NCBI RefSeq assembly: GCF_964340395.1
Contig: NC_135569.1
Span: 989,001 to 1,000,000 of the forward strand
DNA from: Glandiceps talaboti
Lineage: Eukaryota > Hemichordata > Enteropneusta > Spengelidae
DNA length: 11,000 nt
Direction of reading: 5' to 3'
Position 1 is the stretch's first letter; each line of letters opens with the position of its first letter. The notes beneath the pieces are model-generated. The model worked only from the letters and a program-made list of their open reading frames with translations, was not told where the DNA came from and searched no databases. The translations under genes were made by a program, and so were the position numbers. This document shows positions 1 through 6,759 of this stretch, piece after piece.

Positions 1-263
1 ACTTCAAAACAATGCAAGTGGAATGCCTGGTAAAAATTGATACTTCTTGTCACATTAGTTCTTGTTGATTGGCCATTACTAGTACAGAGAGTCACACAGC
101 CTGCTTTCTGTCACAATCCCTTGTGATGTATCACACATTACTTAGCATGAAACCAAACCACTCTCACACACCAGTAAGTCCCATTTACTGACAAACACTG
201 TATCCTATTACACTCCCTAGAGATTTAACAACCATGAATCCAAGAGTACTTAGAGACATTAGC
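1..263. other. AT-rich non-coding stretch
   Basis: No open frame or RNA gene is recognised here. The only structure I see is a short perfect hairpin at 111-126 (TCACAA, 4-base loop TCCC, TTGTGA). It is too short to mean much alone. Confidence 0.6.
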
Positions 264-700
264 TAAATTAGTGTTTTATCATTTTTAATCATCAAAGTGT
301 ACCCTCTCTGAATTAAATTTTCAGTTTAGGGAACTTTATCCACCATATATTAAGGTATTTCTGGTGATTTGTGTCGGTCTTTTTAAGGTAAATTAGCATT
401 TGTTTGGCATTTTCAATAATCCAAGTACCCTCCCTGAATTCTGTATTCAGTTTAGGGAACTTGATCCACCGTGCATCAAGGTAAATTTTTGTAATTTTTG
501 TCAGAATTTATTCCGTCTCACATGAAGTGATGGCCTATCATTCGGTAAAATTAGCATTTAGTATTTCACAATCATTGAAGTACCCTCCCTGATTCTATTT
601 CCAATCGAGGGAAGTTGATCCATGCATGTCAAGATGATTTGTTTGTCGGAAGTTTGGCCAATCTTAAGAGATGAAGTGATGATGGTATATCAGATAAGTG
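264..700 (+). repeat. Three-copy degenerate direct repeat, about 125-157 bp period
   Basis: Three diverged copies begin with TAAATTAG-like sequence at 264, 389 and 546. Each continues into a block resembling AGTACCCTCCCTGAATT, then CAGTTTAGGGAACTTGATCC, then ATCAAGGT or similar. Copies 2 and 3 also share a downstream ATGAAGTGATG block near 524 and 670. Spacing is 125 then 157 bp, so indels separate the copies. The best-kept part is the AGGGAACTTGATCCA block. Copy 1 has AACTTTATCC where the others have a G, so divergence is moderate. This could be a short satellite or repeated insertions of one element. Confidence 0.8.
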
Positions 701-1223
701 GGATATGCGATGCTACTACAAAAGGTCTTGTTGTGGGTATTAAGTGTGATTACCGTCACAACTAGATCCTGTCCTGTGTAATCTTGTTCATGCGTAATCT
801 AAGCGTATCTCTATAAAGCCCTCAGTGATCACGGCTGCTTACTACATGTCCTTACAATAAAGCCACTTACAACAACTCTCCAACCTTGAATTTTCATGTT
901 TTTCAGTCAAATGTAAACTTGACTCACCTATCATTTTCTTGCATGATTCTAGTCCTATTGAAGACCGTATATTGCAACCATAAACGTCTTTCTCCAATGT
1001 CTATCTTACAAGAAAGTAGAGAAGTCACATATTATGGTGAAGGGTGTCCTGTGACATTACAGTGTAATGAGTTGTGCAAATCATGTACATTCAAAGAATT
1101 TCATTTTTCTATTTTGAAAAGGTTATTTACAGCATTTCACTAGGATTATGTCTTGTCTAATTTTAAAAAGAAAGTCTTTATTTTCAATAGATTTAATTTC
1201 ACTTAAAACTTAAACACTAAATT
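701..1223. other. No convincing gene; isolated signal-like motifs
   Basis: The stretch holds a TATA-like TATAAAG at 812-818, an AATAAA at 856-861 and a pyrimidine-rich acceptor-like TTTTTCAG ending at 906. A plus-strand open frame crosses 886-1143 but has no ATG at its start; its first in-frame ATG is near 945. Near its C-terminus it encodes GCPVTLQC, which resembles the B-strand cysteine motif of Ig domains. That is one short match with no partner cysteine/tryptophan pattern, so I do not call a gene. Confidence 0.4.
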
Positions 1224-1312
1224 TTGTAACTCAAAATGGAAAACTCAATAATTGCATCGACTTGTAACTCCAAATGGAAAACCCAATAGTTCCATCGACT
1301 TGTGACTTCAAA
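1224..1312 (+). repeat. 38-bp tandem repeat, about 2.3 copies
   Basis: Units start TTGTAACT or TTGTGACT at 1224, 1262 and 1300, an exact 38-bp step. The two full copies share TTGTAACTC, then AAATGGAAAAC, then ATCGAC, and differ at about five positions. The third copy decays after about a dozen bases. Confidence 0.85.
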
Positions 1313-1334
1313 AACGCCTATTAGTAACAGTACC

Positions 1335-1340
1335 TTTATT
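1335..1340 (-). terminator. Candidate polyadenylation signal (AATAAA, minus strand)
   Basis: The plus strand reads TTTATT, so the minus strand reads AATAAA. It lies about 75 bases past the stop codon of the open frame at 1415-1653, a normal place for a polyadenylation hexamer. AATAAA is common by chance in AT-rich DNA. Confidence 0.25.
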
Positions 1341-1414
1341 TTTAAATTCAGCTCACCGTAAGAGAATGACTTAACACAACCAACAAAACAAACCTCAACA
1401 GTTCCCACGGCTAT

Positions 1415-1653
1415 CTAGTGTAACCCTAGAACACTATATAACATGTAGAGGAAGACGGTACAGTAGAGAAAGAAACCCCAAAGGAATGATCTTTTTTTCT
1501 CAACACTTTTTCTCAGTTCCACTTCACTTCTTCTATTTAGATTCTCCCTACTGACTATGTTCCTAGGGGAAAACAAAAGTTCAACAGTTTTGAAGCAGCT
1601 TAGTAAATATTGTATCAGTCTAAGTGTTTCTTTGCTACTGACAATTTTCAAAC
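1415..1653 (-). CDS. Possible terminal exon with a C-terminal membrane segment
   Basis: I do not recognise this protein. The minus strand is open for about 80 codons, ending in TAG at 1417-1415. There is no ATG at the beginning, so it could only be a downstream exon. An acceptor-like sequence (TTTAACGTATTTTAG, AG at 1655-1654) immediately precedes it on the minus strand. The translation is helical and charged in its first two thirds, with a basic stretch (RKSVEKKR) at residues 47-54. A hydrophobic aromatic-rich segment at residues 55-77 (SFLWGFFLYCTVFLYMLYSV) would fit a tail anchor. A minus-strand AATAAA lies about 75 bases beyond the stop. The segment starts just outside the 37-bp minisatellite. 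T-rich sequence makes hydrophobic residues by chance, so this may be spurious. Confidence 0.2.
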
Positions 1654-1713
1654 CTAAAATACGTTAAATGATTCAGGTAAGATTTGAAAAAGTGCAATAG
1701 TGATTATAAATTT

Positions 1714-2217
1714 GAACTGTCAAACTGAAAATGGGTATTGCCACAGGTACGAGTTTACAAACTGAAAATGGGTATTGCCTTGGATAAGAGTTGAAAAACT
1801 GAAAATGGGTATTGCCTTGGATAAGAGTTGAAGAACTGAAAATGGGTATTGCCACAGGTATGAGTTGAAAAACTGAAAATAGGTATTGCCTTGGATAAGA
1901 GTTGAAACACTGAATATGGGTATTGCCACAGGTATGAGTTGAAAAAATGAAAATAGGTATTGCCTTGGATAAGAGTTGAAACACTGAATATGGGTATTGC
2001 CACAGGTATGAGTTGAAAAAATGAAAATGGGTATTGCCTTGGATAAGAGTTGAAACACTGAATATGGGTATTGCCACAGGTATGAGTTGAAGAACTGAAA
2101 ATGGGTATTGCCTTGGATAAGAGTTGAAACACTAAATATGGGTATTGCCACAGGTACGAGTTGAAAAACTGAAAATGGGTATTGCCTTGGATAAGAGTTG
2201 AAAAAATGAAAAATTGA
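1714..2217 (+). repeat. 37-bp minisatellite, 13 cores, two alternating monomer types
   Basis: The core GGTATTGCC occurs at 1734, 1771, 1808, 1845, 1882, 1919, 1956, 1993, 2030, 2067, 2104, 2141 and 2178. Every step is exactly 37 bp with no indel. What follows the core is one of two forms: A (ACAGGTAYGAGTT) or B (TTGGATAAGAGTTG). The order is A B B A B A B A B A B A B, so most of the array is a 74-bp dimer. B units are usually followed by GAAACACTGAATATGGG and A units by GAAAAAATGAAAATRGG, so variants are linked within the dimer. The final unit decays after 2217. All three minus-strand frames stay open across the array because 37 is not a multiple of 3 and the unit has no stop on that strand. 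I read those frames as by-products, not genes. Confidence 0.95.
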
Positions 2218-2223
2218 TAGATT

Positions 2224-2543
2224 ACAAACTTGCAATTGGCTAAAAGAATTTGTAGAAGACTTCAAACACACTGGTAATTTGACATCAACAATGGGTTCAG
2301 ACTATGAGTAAGTTTTCTAAAACGGCAGAAATGATGATAAGTAGTAATTTACAAACCACTTTTTAACCAACTCACAGGTCAGAAGTAAAAAATAAGACAA
2401 ATTTGATACTAAACTGGTAACCCCAAAACCCCAAACAGAAAATAATCAATATTGTATCTATTCTTTAAAAAATGAATCTAAGTACAATGTATAAGGTAAA
2501 AACTCAAAACAAAACTAAACTGTCTTTCAGATTTCATCTATAC
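2224..2543. other. AT-rich non-coding stretch, nothing recognised
   Basis: Between the minisatellite and the TG microsatellite I see no sustained open frame, no tRNA-like box and no repeat. Confidence 0.6.
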
Positions 2544-2586
2544 TGTGAGTGTGTATCTGTTTGTGTATGTGTATATGTGTATGTGT

Positions 2587-2640
<54 letters not shown>
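2544..2640 (+). repeat. TG microsatellite with TATG interruptions
   Basis: The tract is (TG)n with scattered TA steps. The longest pure run, about 18 TG units, lies at 2592-2628. Alternating purine-pyrimidine sequence of this kind can adopt Z-DNA. It is flanked by GTATGTGT variants on both sides. Confidence 0.95.
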
Positions 2641-2641
<1 letters not shown>

Positions 2642-2856
2642 GTCTTTTCAACAGCAAAGTTTGATTGTAGTTTTCAGTGTACAAAATGGTGATGTTTGTA
2701 TGAATGCAGCTAAATTCACTTCCATTGGCTTAGTAAAAGTTAGGATTTGAAACAATCCTATAAAACTGTCTTTGAAGCTTTCAAGGGCTTAAAAAGGCAG
2801 AATAATAAGTGAAATAACTTTAAGATGAAAAATCAACTCATTAATATGTATGATTG

Positions 2857-2895
2857 TATTAAGATTGTTGCCAGGTGTTACCAGTAATCTTAATA
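2857..2895. repeat. Inverted repeat, 10-bp perfect stem, 19-nt loop
   Basis: TATTAAGATT at 2857-2866 is the exact reverse complement of AATCTTAATA at 2886-2895. The loop (2867-2885) is more GC-rich than the stem. It could be a relic of a small foldback element or a chance palindrome in AT-rich DNA. Confidence 0.7.
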
Positions 2896-3038
2896 ACAAA
2901 CCTAACTATGTTAATCCTATTAATACTAAGAGCTTCTAAAGGTTAAATTCTCAAAAATGTTGTCGAACATCACGATTTTTTTCCAGCATACCAAAATTTT
3001 GTCAAATTTAAGAAATTATTTGGGGTCAGTTGTACAAC

Positions 3039-3056
3039 TTTGTTGAATACAACAAA
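3039..3056. repeat. Short hairpin, 7-bp stem, 4-nt loop
   Basis: TTTGTTG at 3039-3045, loop AATA, CAACAAA at 3050-3056. The match is perfect but short. Confidence 0.6.
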
Positions 3057-3286
3057 TATTGCAAGATTTTTTTGAGTCAGTAGCACACTAAAAATAAATA
3101 AATATTGAAAAACAAATGTGTAATGTCCAAACACTGAAATGTTGTTGACTTCAAATTTATAGTTTCCATCAATATCATAAATTCAAGCCATAATCATACG
3201 TAATTACAACAGGAAATGTTGAAATATAACATTGATATCAGTGTAAAAGACTAAAGTTAGACATATTTGGAGAACATATTAATATC

Positions 3287-3393
3287 TGTTGTTGTACACT
3301 TATGGGAAAATTAGTCTGTAAGATACAGACATTGGTGCCACACTATCAGCCAGCACTCAGGTGGGTTTAGGAGTCTGATAGGGCTGAACAACA
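3287..3393. repeat. Nested inverted repeats, possible small foldback element
   Basis: The outer arms are TGTTGTT (3287-3293) and AACAACA (3387-3393). Inside them, GTCTGT/ACAGAC pair at 3314-3319 and 3325-3330, and CTATCAG/CTGATAG pair at 3343-3349 and 3375-3381. TCAGCC (3346-3351) can also pair with GGCTGA (3382-3387), an alternative to the last stem. Several independent perfect short stems in about 110 bp exceed what I see in neighbouring DNA, but no terminal duplication is clear. Confidence 0.4.
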
Positions 3394-3525
3394 CAACATA
3401 TACTGCATCATCAGAATTAACATTATGAAATTAGTTTGATAGAGGTGATATGTAAGTATTTTCACCTGAGTCAAAAAAAACATTACAAATTCAGCGTGTG
3501 TCACTTTATTTTGAGATTGAAAAGG

Positions 3526-3718
3526 AGTGTATGCCAGGGTTCAGAGAAAGTTTCAAAATGGAAACAGAAAAATAGTGATGTCATTAGCTACTGTATAAAG
3601 GAGAAGTTATCACAATAATGAGTATCATTTCTATAATTCCAGTCTAAAATACAGTTGGAATGTGCCAAAGATTTACAGATAACAAGAATTTTGGTCAAAT
3701 AATTTTGGCGGGAAAATA
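3526..3718 (+). repeat. Dispersed repeat, copy 1 (includes an E2F-motif monomer)
   Basis: This block matches 7124-7361 closely. It starts at AGTGTATGCC and passes through GGTTCAGAGAAAG and TAGTGATGTCA. It ends in a monomer running from TTCCAGTCTAAAATACAGTT to AATTTTGGCGGGAAAATAA (3636-3718). Copy 1 lacks a 49-bp segment that copy 2 has (7180-7228). CpG differences are visible: GCCAGGG here is GCCGGGG in copy 2, while GGCGGG here is GGCAGG there. TTGAGATTGAAAAGGAG flanks the block on both sides (3511-3527 and 3720-3737). Confidence 0.9.
3704..3715 (+). promoter_or_regulatory. E2F-type site TTTGGCGGGAAA inside a repeat
   Basis: The 12-mer matches the established E2F/DP binding consensus (TTTSSCGC-like, with the common TTTGGCGGGAAA form). 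It sits at the 3' end of a repeat monomer, so its presence is explained by repeat descent. Binding is not shown. Confidence 0.45.
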
Positions 3719-3901
3719 ATTTGAGATTGAAAAGGAGTTATTCCAAAATTACCCTCATAGGGTTTGTGTATTTATCAACCAAAGGAAATCTTGAATCGAA
3801 AACTATACATTGTTTTTACCCTGGTAAGTTCAGGAAACAGAATTTTGCATACTAAGATATTAATTTTCTCGCAATCAATGGATTGCCTTATTAAAAGTAT
3901 A
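3719..3901. other. Unique AT-rich stretch, nothing recognised
   Basis: Overlapping short open frames occur on both strands (about 3764-3981) but have no supporting features. The 24-bp tandem repeat begins immediately after. Confidence 0.5.
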
Positions 3902-3999
3902 CAATCTCTGTTAGATAGCAGGTTTGAATTTCTATGGGATAGCAGGTTAGAATCACTATGGGGATAGCAGGTTAGAATCACTATAGGATAGTGGATAGT
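3902..3999 (+). repeat. 24/25-bp tandem repeat, about 3.5 copies
   Basis: GATAGCAGG recurs at 3914, 3938 and 3963, each followed by TTWGAATYWCTATGG-like sequence. A degraded tail (GGATAGTGGATAGTGATAGCGGG) follows to about 3999, and a partial unit precedes 3914. Confidence 0.85.
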
Positions 4000-4187
4000 G
4001 ATAGCGGGTCCTTATTTAAACGACCGAAATCCTGTTATATGTTGTCCTTCCGACTATTAGTAGCTATGTTTATAATCTGACCAACTGATAATGAACAATT
4101 CAATATTCATGGCTTGTAATCACAGATAAGCTTTAAATCACTCAGGTGTGTCCGAACAATCAGTGACAACAAACGATCAATAACAAC

Positions 4188-4500
4188 GCCATTTTAGAAT
4201 CAAAATACAAGTGTAGCACAGTAACACTTTCTTGTCGGATCGAAAATTTTGTTCGCATGTTCCAACAATTTTGGTTTTGAAGTTAAGAAAATGTTAAATC
4301 ATGTCCTTCTACTCCAAATTCTGATTTTTTTAAAGAAAGATTAATATTAAGGAGGCCATTTTGTAGTCACAAACTACAAGTGTTGCAATTTTGAAACTTT
4401 TTGTCGGATTGAAAATTTTGTTCACATGTTCCATCAAGTTTGGTTTTGAAGTTAAGAAAATGTTAAATCATGTCCTTTTACTCCAAATTCTGATTCTTTG
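4188..4500 (+). repeat. Tandem duplication of about 168 bp, two copies
   Basis: Copy 1 starts GCCATTTTAG at 4188 and copy 2 GCCATTTTGT at 4355. The TTGTCGGAT block recurs at 4232 and 4401 (169-bp step), followed by GAAAATTTTGTTC and GGTTTTGAAGTTAAGAAAAT in both. The first part of the unit is diverged and the second half is nearly identical. Two of the few differences in the good half are CpG transitions: ATCGAAAA becomes ATTGAAAA and TTCGCATG becomes TTCACATG. This implies copy 1 is closer to the ancestral state there. Confidence 0.9.
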
Positions 4501-4501
4501 A

Positions 4502-4567
4502 GTCAAGAAAAGACTTGAAATTTAGGATAAATAGTGTCAAGAAGGTCTTAAAATTTAGGATAAATAG
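4502..4567 (+). repeat. 34-bp tandem repeat, two copies
   Basis: GTCAAGAA starts at 4502 and 4536. Both units carry AGACTT or GGTCTT, then AAATTTAGGATAAATAG. Spacing is exactly 34 bp. It adjoins the 168-bp duplication. Confidence 0.85.
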
Positions 4568-4675
4568 ACAGATAAGAACTAATAAGGTACTGAATATGTA
4601 TGTTCTTCAATTAAGATTAGAACTAAAGCCACTTGTGTAGAAAATCTATGAGAATAGATAGTGTACCTTAAATAG

Positions 4676-5129
4676 TACCATGGTAACAGATTAAGGGGAA
4701 AGAACTCAGCCTTAGATATGGACACCTGCATAGCAACCACGGATAGCAACCAAGTAAACTGTTCTGTTTTGAGGACGATATATCAAGATCTAAATTTGTA
4801 CAAAGTTAAAAAACTGGTGCAAGATACAATTGCAGTGTTAGAGCATAAACAGGTGTGTAACTATGTACATTGTACAATGATTTATAAAGTATTTACAAGA
4901 TGATCATTTCAAGAGGGCCATTGTGAAGTTCATGAAGAGACAAGGTTTGATTAGTAATGATTGCAGACTGGAGAGGTTAAGTTTGTCAGTTCAACTCAAC
5001 AACTTAACTCAGTGGTGTAATAACCCAGAGACAGAGACTAGCTATCTGACATGATATATTTGCTTAACAGAACAATACTGCCAAGCCAGAAAGCCAAATT
5101 TTTTGACTACTTTATATTACACCCAATAA
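4676..5129 (+). pseudogene. Possible frameshifted coding relic, unrecognised protein
   Basis: I do not recognise the family. Two plus-strand frames follow one another. Frame 1 is open from 4676 (ATG at 4718) to a TGA at 4901-4903 and encodes a helical, lysine-rich stretch (LRTIYQDLNLYKVKKLVQDT). Frame 2 is open from 4881 to TGA at 5052-5054 and encodes KRAIVKFMKRQGLISNDC and LERLSLSVQLNNLTQWC. After that stop it stays open to TAA at 5127-5129. Both parts have ordinary soluble-protein composition, unlike the K/N/F/I runs that AT-rich non-coding DNA gives. A shift near 4853-4899 would join them. Alternatively, a 43-base intron (GTAACT at 4857, AG at 4898-4899) would keep frame but is very short. 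The likeliest explanations are a decayed gene fragment or chance. Confidence 0.25.
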
Positions 5130-5292
5130 GTGGTGAGACCATGAAATAGTTCAGAAAGTGTTGTCAATTTTTAAGATAATCCTCATTTTCCTTTAAAGTA
5201 ACGATACGGATGACAAGTAGGTATTTATTTTGGATTTTTAATTCTTCTGCCAACTCTACAAGTACAATGTTTTCCTACTTGTAACAACAATA
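5130..5292. other. Unique AT-rich stretch, nothing recognised
   Basis: No open frame or repeat is visible between the coding-like relic and the 34-bp tandem repeat. Confidence 0.5.
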
Positions 5293-5430
5293 TGAAATTT
5301 TGAAAGCAAAAAGTAGAAAATTAGTGTGAAATTTTGAAAGCAAAAAGTAGAAAATTAGTGTGAAATTTTGAAAGCAAAAAGTAGAAAATTAGTGTGAAAT
5401 TTTGAAAGCTAAAGAAAAGGTCAAAAAGTA
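5293..5430 (+). repeat. 34-bp tandem repeat, three identical copies plus a decayed fourth
   Basis: Units begin TGAAATTTTGAAAGC at 5293, 5327, 5361 and 5395. The first three 34-bp units are identical, so the expansion is recent or homogenised. The fourth diverges after GAAAGC and runs into related AAAAAGTAG sequence near 5424. Confidence 0.95.
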
Positions 5431-5457
5431 GTGTAAACATTTTGAAAACAAAAATGT

Positions 5458-5488
5458 TCACCTTTGAAAAACAAGAGGTCAAAGGTGA
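5458..5488. repeat. Inverted repeat, 10-bp perfect stem, 11-nt loop
   Basis: TCACCTTTGA at 5458-5467 is the exact reverse complement of TCAAAGGTGA at 5479-5488. It lies just before the larger inverted repeat at 5496-5621. Confidence 0.75.
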
Positions 5489-5495
5489 TTTAACT

Positions 5496-5621
5496 GAAAT
5501 GTTTATCAGTATAACTGATCTGTATGACCATGTAGTGGTGTGTATTGCTGATCATATCATCTGTCATATCATTTGGGAATACACACCCTATAAGTGGTTT
5601 TGATAAATATTTGAACATTTC
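5496..5621. repeat. Imperfect long inverted repeat, possible foldback/MITE-like element
   Basis: The outer arms are GAAATGTT (5496-5503) and AACATTTC (5614-5621). TTATCA (5503-5508) matches a TGATAA on the right (5601-5606). The inner arms GGTGTGTATT (5537-5546) and AATACACACC (5578-5587) are a perfect 10-bp pair. The loop (5547-5577) holds a direct repeat of TCATATCAT. Arms of about 51 and 44 nt could fold into one long hairpin with bulges. No clear target-site duplication is visible. Confidence 0.55.
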
Positions 5622-6020
5622 AAAAACAGAGGGGGTGGGTATCTATTCAGTGATTAGGTCATATCACGAGATGTGTTGTCCGTAACCTCTCAACATTATT
5701 AACTTCTCACCAGATTATTTTGAACCAAAAGTGTTGTCTTCTCAGAACTTTTTGGCACATTTTAACTTTATTTTAGAAAAGGTGTTATCAAAACATTGTT
5801 ACAAATAAATATGTATCAAAATTTGTCACAGAAATTAAAAACTACACAATTTTCAATAACTTTATGTCAAAGTTTTATCACAAATTTTGAAGACACAACT
5901 GTTCATGCTGCTGATAGGTATTTTTCCTGTTATATCTGATACAGTAGAGGAAAAAGTAACCAACCAATCACAGACATAGATAGGAAACTAGTTTATATTT
6001 TTGGGAAGAAATTTTAATTC
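5622..6020. other. AT-rich non-coding stretch, nothing recognised
   Basis: I see no open frame of note, no RNA gene and no tandem repeat. CpG dinucleotides are sparse here. Confidence 0.6.
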
Positions 6021-6079
6021 AGTCATATTAACCTTTTAATTTTAACCAAAAATTTGAAAAATAATTAATTAATATGACT
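6021..6079. repeat. Inverted repeat, 11-bp perfect stem, 37-nt AT-rich loop
   Basis: AGTCATATTAA at 6021-6031 is the exact reverse complement of TTAATATGACT at 6069-6079. It borders the first E2F-motif monomer array. Confidence 0.7.
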
Positions 6080-6088
6080 CATTCAGTG

Positions 6089-6550
6089 ATTCCAGCCCAT
6101 AATGAAATTAATGTGTGGTAAAAAGGTACAGACAGACAGATAAGAATTTTGTTACTATTAATTTTGGCGGTAAATATTTGGTATTGAAGAGGTTAAAATG
6201 TGATTATTTATAACCAAATTTCTGACATCAGTTGATATATAAAGATTATTTACAATCCCAGTCAAAAATCAAGTGTAAATTTGCGAAAAAATTTCATGAC
6301 AAATAATTTTGGTGGGAAGGTGACACAATTTTGTGATCAATTCACAAATATGAATTATTTCTATGATTCCAATGTAAAATACAGTTGAAATATGTCTAAA
6401 AATTACTGAAAAACAAAATTATTGTTAGATAATTTTGGCGGGAAAATAACAAAATAATTAATAAGTATTATTTGTATGATTCCAATCTAAAATAGATTGA
6501 AATATAGTGCCAAATAGTAAGAGCAGACAATTATTTTGTAAATGTTAACA
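6089..6550 (+). repeat. Array of diverged E2F-motif monomers (4 copies)
   Basis: Four degenerate monomers start with TGATTCCAG- or AATCCCAG-like sequence near 6088, 6254, 6365 and 6477. The 5' block resembles TTCCAGTCTAAAATACAGTT. The 3' block resembles AATAATTTTGGCGGGAAAAT: TTTGGCGGTAAA at 6163-6174, a TGGTGGG form near 6310, and a full TTTGGCGGGAAA at 6434-6445. The fourth lacks a clear 3' block. Spacing between the last three is about 111-113 bp. Loss of the CpG in the motif by transition is seen. Confidence 0.8.
6434..6445 (+). promoter_or_regulatory. E2F-type site TTTGGCGGGAAA inside a repeat monomer
   Basis: It is an exact second copy of the 12-mer also found at 3704-3715, in the same position within the monomer. 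It is better explained by repeat descent than by promoter function at this spot. Confidence 0.4.
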
Positions 6551-6759
6551 GCAGGAAATAGCTTTGGCTTAATTTAAGAAAATACAACCTAAAAGAACCA
6601 ACAGCAAGTCTGTTGTAACCTTATGACATGCCATAATTTCTAGTCAGTCTTTTTTAAAAGCAAGAAGTCCTGCCATATTTTAAGGATTCCTTTGTTTTGT
6701 ACTCATTAGTTGGTGAAAGAACAGATAGTTCATATATTCATCACAAACCAGAAAAAAAA
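6551..6759. other. Unique AT-rich stretch upstream of a candidate start codon
   Basis: No repeat or gene is recognised. A weak TATA-like CATATATT lies near 6731, about 30 bases before the ATG at 6760. Confidence 0.4.

Larger units (their letters stand above)
2641..3286. other. AT-rich non-coding stretch with hairpins
   Basis: No gene is recognised. Two perfect inverted repeats, listed separately (2857-2895, 3039-3056), are the only structure I can support. A weaker one, ATGTT-GTCG-AACAT, lies near 2957-2970. Confidence 0.6.

Noticed and set aside
886-1143. 85-codon plus-strand open frame with an Ig-like GCPVTLQC motif
   Set aside because: There is no ATG at the start, only a TTG. The motif is a single short match without the paired tryptophan and second-cysteine pattern of an Ig domain. 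An acceptor-like TTTTTCAG at 899-906 is suggestive but not enough.
1714-2217. CRISPR array (repeat length 37 bp)
   Set aside because: The units are head-to-tail without unique spacers and the sequence is animal-like. The same applies to the 34-bp and 38-bp arrays.
1673-2271. Overlapping minus-strand frames of 125-183 codons in the minisatellite
   Set aside because: Three frames are open at once with the same periodic peptide, as expected from a stop-free 37-bp unit. The longest begins at GTG, not ATG.
3436-3618. 60-codon open frame
   Set aside because: It overlaps the dispersed repeat copy at 3526-3718 and starts at TTG. The second repeat copy at 7124 does not keep the frame because of the 49-bp difference.
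3764-3981. Overlapping frames on both strands
   Set aside because: Both run into the 24/25-bp tandem repeat and have no protein-like features beyond it.
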